From the NCBI GenBank assembly GCA_964498075.1, contig CAZCGA010000197.1, positions 1 to 9,293 of the forward strand: 9,293 bases of DNA, given 5' to 3'. Source of the DNA: CAZCGA01 sp964498075 (GTDB taxonomy: Bacteria; Desulfobacterota; Binatia; HRBIN30). Positions 6,701-9,293 of this stretch are shown here, in pieces. The position numbers were made by a program, and so were the translations under genes. The notes beneath the pieces are model-generated. The model saw nothing but the letters and a program-made list of their open reading frames with translations, did not search any database and was not told where the DNA came from. Positions within the stretch are counted from its first letter, which is position 1. Every line of letters begins with the position of its first letter.

Positions 6701-6941
6701 CGCCGTGACCGAGGGTGCGCTCACCCGTTTGCGGCCCGTATTGATGACAGCCTTGGTGGCCAGCTTGGGCTTTGTGCCGATGGCGATCGCGACCGGCACG
6801 GGCGCCGAAGTGCAACGTCCCCTGGCCACCGTCGTCATCGGCGGCTTGATTTCCTCTACGCTGCTCACTCTCGTTGTCCTGCCGGTGCTGTATCGCTGGT
6901 TCGAACCCGAAACCGCGATGTGCAGCGACCACCCGGCTTGA
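3717..6941 (+). CDS. czcA: CzcA-type heavy-metal efflux RND transporter (interrupted by assembly gap)
   Basis: This is the proton-driven inner-membrane pump of the tripartite exporter. TM1 is at about residues 12-30, followed by the family signature PIDAVPDITN (33-42). TM4 carries DFGLIVDGAVVMVE with Asp392, Asp398 and Glu405, equivalent to the proton-relay residues Asp402, Asp408 and Glu415 of Cupriavidus CzcA. This motif is typical of HME-RND pumps for divalent Zn/Co/Ni/Cd rather than Cu(I)/Ag(I) CusA pumps. The second half has the large periplasmic loop and the TM10-12 block (GVAVLNGVVMVSYINRL ... GALTRLRPVLMTALVAS). The frame reads 1074 residues, but 123 bases around the N gap (6553-6562) do not belong; without them it is 1033 residues, normal for CzcA. 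ATG 3717 lies 13 bases after the adaptor stop, with only a weak ribosome site. No clear terminator follows. Confidence 0.92.
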   Translation: MNALIRFALSQRALIVLLAALLAVVGIVSFQQLPIDAVPDITNVQVQINTQVKALAPAEIEKLVTFPIETAVSGVPGVTELRSLTKYGLSQVTVVFADGTDIYWARQRISERLTEARERLPQGVQPVLGPISTGLGEIFHYAVEGEGQSLTELRTLQDWMIKPQLRGVPGVAEVNSIGGYEKQYHVTPDPAQLASYGLTFRDVFEALEANNANAGGAYIEHSGEQYLVRGVGLAQSVADLENIVLTAKRGTPVYVRDVAEVGVGEELRTGAATEGGRETVYGLAMMLTGENSRAVAIRVREKLHQIEQTLPTGVTIKPLYDRSVLVNQTIRTVRNNLVEGGVLVIAVLLLLLGQVRAALIVASAIPFSMLFAVIGMVQNKISGNLMSLGAIDFGLIVDGAVVMVESIVRRLGEHQHKLGRPLNHEERRQALTEAALEMGRPVTFAVAIIMIVYLPILTLQGVEGKMFRPMAATVLLALGGALVLTLTLVPALCSLAMRGKVAERENWLMRLVKRAYAPALRLALRWRWPTVGGAVAGVALALWLFTRLGAVFVPQLDEGSIDIRPYRLPSISLTESLHMQAHLEKAVLEFPEVETVFSRIGTAEVASDPMGVNTGDVFVMLKPRAEWRTARTKDELIEKMQERLAKLPGQNTVFTQPIQDRFDELIAGVRADVAIKVFGDDLDTLRRVGQRIADVLGTVRGAQDVLFEQVGGLPVLEMQVDRQAIARYGVNVADVLDLIETAIGGKEAGQLFEGERRFAIIVRLPEPLRQQMDELKQLTVKTPSGALIPLAQLARIKVVEGLNQINRERGRRRAAVQCNVRGRDIGSFISEVQARIAAEVQPKLPPGYAIEYGGQFENLQAARRRLAIVVPVALGLIFFLLFSAFKSMRQALLIFTGVPLAVAGGVFALALRDLPFSISAAVGFIALSGVAVLNGVVMVSYINRLXXXXSSKLGTDELPILKAQFKEAGIEMDFELMDSISYINRLREEGTPIAAAVTEGALTRLRPVLMTALVASLGFVPMAIATGTGAEVQRPLATVVIGGLISSTLLTLVVLPVLYRWFEPETAMCSDHPA
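6534..6552 (+). repeat. 19-base direct repeat, copy 1 (left flank of assembly gap)
   Basis: AGTTACATCAACCGGCTCC ends exactly at the first N. The identical sequence recurs at 6657-6675. It encodes the SYINRL segment of CzcA. It is best explained as uncollapsed overlapping contig ends, not as a biological repeat. Confidence 0.9.
6553..6562. other. Assembly gap (10 Ns)
   Basis: Ten undetermined bases inside czcA. Ten is a common placeholder length, so the true distance is not known, and continuity of the reading frame across it carries no information. Confidence 0.99.
6563..6656 (+). other. Non-RND segment after the gap, probably mis-assembled foreign sequence
   Basis: In the czcA frame this reads KLGTDELPILKAQFKEAG and then IEMDFELMDSI, which fits no part of CzcA. 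At this point CzcA proteins run directly from VVMVSYIN to RLREEG. The pattern of a helix followed by an amphipathic strand, AGIEMDFELMD then SYINRL, resembles the C-terminal part of family-5 (peptide/nickel) ABC-transporter solute-binding proteins. That assignment is tentative and from memory of the family pattern. The segment most likely belongs to another locus and was joined through the shared 19-mer. Confidence 0.6.
6657..6675 (+). repeat. 19-base direct repeat, copy 2 (resumption of true czcA)
   Basis: Identical to 6534-6552. From here the translation continues as genuine CzcA (RLREEGTPIAAAVTEGALTRL). Joining the two copies removes exactly 123 bases and gives a seamless transporter. Confidence 0.9.
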
Positions 6942-7085
6942 TAGGTTCGGTCGTTGTCATCCGATTGACGCCTAGGAGAAATGCGACTAGGGAAAGGGTG
7001 TCATAGTTGGCGATGGGGTCCGCCACATAACCGCCCATTTCGGGATGATGACTCCTACCAGACCAAAGACGGTAGGAGCGGACGT
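6942..7085. other. Intergenic stretch between czcA and the dynamin-like gene
   Basis: These 144 bases hold the hairpin at 7052-7078 and little else that can be supported. There is no convincing rho-independent terminator for the efflux operon and no strong promoter for the next gene. A TTGTCA at 6954-6959 resembles a -35 box, but only a poor -10 (AGAAAT) lies 17 bases downstream. Confidence 0.6.
7052..7078 (+). promoter_or_regulatory. Hairpin covering the Shine-Dalgarno of the dynamin-like gene
   Basis: CTCCTACC (7052-7059) and GGTAGGAG (7071-7078) are perfectly complementary and enclose an 11-base loop. The 3' arm contains AGGAG (7074-7078), the Shine-Dalgarno placed 7 bases before the GTG at 7086. 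In RNA the stem would hide the ribosome site, so it could repress translation until melted or bound. No U-tract follows, so it is not a typical terminator. The pairing is seen; the regulatory role is inferred. Confidence 0.5.
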
Positions 7086-7919
7086 GTGAGCGGACCACAG
7101 CAACGAACAAGATCCCAGAACGACGAATCGTCCGATCTTCCACGGGACCGAGTTGCGGCTCTTTCTCAGGTCGCTGGAGAGGTGGGGGCGTCCGATATCG
7201 CGACGGACGCTGCAGCGCTCAACGAGCGCTTGGCAGAAGGGCGCTTCTATGTTGCGTGCGTCGGGCAATTCAAACGGGGGAAGTCCACTCTCCTCAACGC
7301 GCTGATCGGCCAACCTCTCCTGCCCGTGGGGGTCGTACCCATCACTACGGCGGTCACGGTCGTCCGATTTGGGGACGAGCGCCATGCGCGCGTGTGCGTT
7401 GGAGATCGCTGGCGGGAGATCGCCGTCGACGACATCGGCGCATACGTGTCAGAGGAGCAAAACCCCGCCAACGAGAAAGGGGTGAGTCTTCTTGAGGTGT
7501 GTGTGCCGCACCCGCTCCTGGCTTCGGGGATGTGTCTGGTGGACACGCCGGGAATCGGCTCCGTCATCACCGCGAACACGGAGACCACCAGAGCGTTCGT
7601 GCCACACATCGATGCGGCGCTTGTGGTACTGGGAGCGGACCCGCCCATCTCCGGCGAGGAGTTGAATTTGATCGAGGAGGTGTCGCGAGGCGTTCCTGAA
7701 CTGATCGTGGTCCTGACCAAGGCGGATCGATACACCGAGACGGAACGCCGAGAAGCTACTGCCTTTGCGAGAAAGGTGTTGGCGCAACGGCTCGGAAAGC
7801 TCCTCCCGGTGTTCGAGGTGAGCGCTACAGAAAGGCTCGCAACCGGTGGGCCAACGCGTGACTGGGACGCTCTGGAGCATGCGCTCGGGACGTTGGCCAG
7901 CCCGAGCTTATGCACCTGA
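7086..7919 (+). CDS. Bacterial dynamin-like GTPase, N-terminal GTPase domain (truncated by frame break)
   Basis: This 277-residue product carries a full set of dynamin-type GTPase motifs: P-loop GQFKRGKS (60-67), G2 threonines at about 87-88 (ITTAVT), G3 DTPG (153-156) and G4 TKAD (211-214). Bacterial dynamin-like proteins bind and remodel membranes through helical regions after the GTPase domain. Here the frame ends shortly after the GTPase fold, where relatives continue for several hundred residues. A C-terminal piece follows in another frame (7910-8293). The GTG at 7086 is chosen because AGGAG lies 7 bases upstream. The frame is open back to an ATG at 6981, but its Shine-Dalgarno would be only 2 bases away and the added residues look non-coding. 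The GTPase identity is firm; whether the product is functional is doubtful. Confidence 0.82.
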   Translation: MSGPQQRTRSQNDESSDLPRDRVAALSQVAGEVGASDIATDAAALNERLAEGRFYVACVGQFKRGKSTLLNALIGQPLLPVGVVPITTAVTVVRFGDERHARVCVGDRWREIAVDDIGAYVSEEQNPANEKGVSLLEVCVPHPLLASGMCLVDTPGIGSVITANTETTRAFVPHIDAALVVLGADPPISGEELNLIEEVSRGVPELIVVLTKADRYTETERREATAFARKVLAQRLGKLLPVFEVSATERLATGGPTRDWDALEHALGTLASPSLCT

Positions 7920-8293
7920 CGGGTCGGTCGCCGTTGGGGTGGCTCCTGGACCTGCTGTCGCCGCCGGGGATGGCACGTCGCCAGATTGAGCGGGAAGCGA
8001 GTGACCGTGTGGAACGCTTACTTCATACGAACGCGACGCGCGTCATGAACGATCTGGATGAGCGCGTACTCGAGAGCCGACGGAGGCTGGAGGGCGAACT
8101 CCAAGAGTATTTGCGCGGAGTCTATGCCTCAGCGGAGCGTGCGCTTCAGCGTGCGCGGTCCCGTTGGAAGACGGGGCAAGCAGCGGTTCAGACGGAAGTG
8201 GAGCGCTTGAAGGCACTCCGCTCCCGCGTCGAAGTGCTCCGCCATCCGAATGGGGAAAGCGATGAGTTACCAACTGGGAGGGGATGTCGATGA
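7910..8293 (+). pseudogene. C-terminal helical fragment of the dynamin-like protein, out of frame
   Basis: This is a 127-residue frame from the ATG at 7910, overlapping the GTPase frame by 10 bases. It contains a short hydrophobic stretch (GWLLDLLSPPGM) followed by long charged helices: about 30-60 with a NATRVMNDLDERVLESRRRLE pattern, and about 65-105 rich in Glu, Arg and Ala, likely coiled coil. This resembles the C-terminal end of bacterial dynamin family proteins. The region that normally lies between the GTPase domain and this tail is absent. An internal deletion with loss of frame in one ancestral gene is the simplest reading. A separate small partner protein translated by coupling is an alternative, as split dynamin-like pairs exist, though those usually keep two GTPase domains. 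The frame ends with ATGA shared with eno. Confidence 0.55.
8276..8283 (+). promoter_or_regulatory. Shine-Dalgarno of the right-hand eno
   Basis: GGGAGGGG gives a strong GGAGG core at 8277-8281. It is 8 bases from the ATG at 8290 but only 2 from the in-frame ATG at 8284, so it decides in favour of 8290. Confidence 0.75.
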
Positions 8294-9293
8294 GCGAATC
8301 AAGTATCACCGAACTCCATGCGTACGAAATTCTGGACTCGCGAGGATATCCGACAATCGAGGTGGAGGTTGTGCTCGAAGGAGGGGTACGTGGCTGGGCG
8401 GCGGTGCCGTCGGGAGCGTCGACGGGGACACGCGAGGCGGTGGAGCTGCGCGACGGTGACAAGAGTCGCTTCGGTGGCAAAGGGGTGAGGCAGGCCGTGA
8501 GGAACGTGCTCGAAACGATTGCCCCTGCGTTGCGGGGCCAGGATGTGATGGATCAGGCACAGGTCGACCAGCGCCTGTGTGAGATCGACGGAACACCGAA
8601 CAAGGCGCGGCTCGGGGCGAACGCAACGCTCGGCGTGTCTATGGCAGTGGCACGCGCCGCCGCAGCGGCCACCCAACAGCCACTGTATCGGCACTTGGGC
8701 GACGCCGACGCCACGCTGCTGCCGGTGCCCATGCTCAACGTCATCAACGGCGGTCGCCACGCCCTGAACCGGCTCGACTTTCAGGAATTCATGATCGTAC
8801 CGCACGGCGCGCCGACGTTCGCCGAGGCGATGCGCTGGGCGTCGGAAACCTACCATGCGCTGCGCGACTCGCTAGCGCGGCGTGGCCTCGGTACCGCCGT
8901 GGGCGACGAAGGCGGGTTTGCTCCCGAGCTGCGTTCCCACGAGGAGGCGCTGGAGTCATTGGTCGAAGCGATCGAACGCGCCGGTTACCAACCCGGTGCG
9001 CAGATCGCGATCGCCCTCGACCCGGCCGCCAGCGAGTTCGGCGAGGCCGGCCGCTACGAGCTCGAACGATCGTCCGCCGGCAGCCGCTGCGCCGCCGAGA
9101 TGGTCGACTGGTACCGCAGCGCCGTCGAGCGCTTCCCGATTATTCTGATTGAAGACGGGTTAGGCGAAGACGATTGGGATGGCTGGAAGCTGCTGACCCA
9201 CGAGCTGGGCAACCGCGTCCAACTGATCGGCGACGACCTCTTCGTCACCAACCCGGCGATCATCCGCCAGGGTATCGCCGAGGGCGTGGCCAA
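8290..9293 (+). CDS. eno: Enolase (phosphopyruvate hydratase), 5' part, runs off the window
   Basis: The first 334 codons of an enolase are present, about three quarters of the usual 430 residues. The product dehydrates 2-phosphoglycerate to phosphoenolpyruvate using two Mg ions. The Mg-binding loop SGASTG (41-46) is present. His157, Gln165 and Glu166 (QEFMIVP), the catalytic acid Glu207 (GDEGGFAPE), and the Mg ligands Asp244, Glu288 (IEDGL) and Asp315 (GDDLFVTN) all sit a constant two residues below their E. coli counterparts. The loop NGGRHALNRLDF departs from the more usual NGGxHADNxxD. The base Lys342 and the C-terminus lie beyond the edge. The ATG at 8290 overlaps the stop of the dynamin tail frame as ATGA, and a strong Shine-Dalgarno precedes it. 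Whether the enolase 3' end at the left window edge is the same gene or another copy cannot be told here. Confidence 0.95.
   Translation, partial: MSESSITELHAYEILDSRGYPTIEVEVVLEGGVRGWAAVPSGASTGTREAVELRDGDKSRFGGKGVRQAVRNVLETIAPALRGQDVMDQAQVDQRLCEIDGTPNKARLGANATLGVSMAVARAAAAATQQPLYRHLGDADATLLPVPMLNVINGGRHALNRLDFQEFMIVPHGAPTFAEAMRWASETYHALRDSLARRGLGTAVGDEGGFAPELRSHEEALESLVEAIERAGYQPGAQIAIALDPAASEFGEAGRYELERSSAGSRCAAEMVDWYRSAVERFPIILIEDGLGEDDWDGWKLLTHELGNRVQLIGDDLFVTNPAIIRQGIAEGVA

Noticed and set aside
6956..6970. Small inverted repeat GTCA...TGAC after czcA as a terminator.
   Set aside because: Only a four-base stem and no T-tract follows.
6954..6982. Possible promoter upstream of the dynamin-like gene (TTGTCA -35).
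   Set aside because: The -10 at proper spacing (AGAAAT) matches only three of six consensus positions, so it is too weak to call.
6981..7085. Upstream extension of the dynamin-like GTPase to an ATG at 6981.
   Set aside because: The Shine-Dalgarno would be only 2 bases from this ATG, the added 35 residues look non-coding, and GTG 7086 has a well-spaced AGGAG.

Overview
The window is a high-GC stretch from an unidentified bacterium. The outer-membrane-type efflux channel and the tripartite RND system imply a Gram-negative cell envelope. The run of ten Ns at 6553-6562 shows that it comes from a draft or metagenomic assembly. Every supported gene lies on the + strand, and no tRNA, rRNA, CRISPR array or transposase was seen. 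Nothing allows a confident genus call.

Layout. Bases 2-148 are the 3' end of an enolase gene. Its stop codon overlaps the -35 box of a promoter that carries a perfect inverted repeat (151-168) between -35 and -10. This promoter is placed to drive a compact five-gene operon: a BlaI/MecI-family repressor (180-578), an M56/BlaR1-type membrane metallopeptidase without a sensor domain (568-1416), a CzcC-type outer-membrane channel (1506-2726), a lipoprotein-like periplasmic adaptor that lacks the usual alpha-hairpin (2723-3703), and a CzcA-type heavy-metal RND pump (3717-6941). The probable logic is that the M56 protease inactivates the BlaI repressor on a signal, which releases expression of a CzcCBA-like divalent-metal exporter along with the regulators themselves.

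The pump gene is damaged by assembly. A 19-base sequence occurs on both sides of the N gap, and the 94 bases between gap and second copy do not look like RND sequence. Removing 123 bases restores a normal CzcA.

After a 144-base intergenic stretch, in which a hairpin covers the Shine-Dalgarno sequence of the next gene, there is a bacterial dynamin-like GTPase. It is broken: the GTPase domain (7086-7919) and a C-terminal helical piece (7910-8293) sit in different frames, and the middle of the protein seems to be missing. Its end overlaps by ATGA with the 5' part of an enolase gene (8290-9293), which runs off the window.

Thus both window ends lie in enolase genes in the same orientation: a 3' end on the left and a 5' part on the right. 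Either the flanks are two eno copies bounding the efflux/dynamin block, or the sequence is circular or tandemly repeated. This is the most useful structural observation to check. The most unusual proteins are the hairpin-less adaptor and the minimal M56 sensor.
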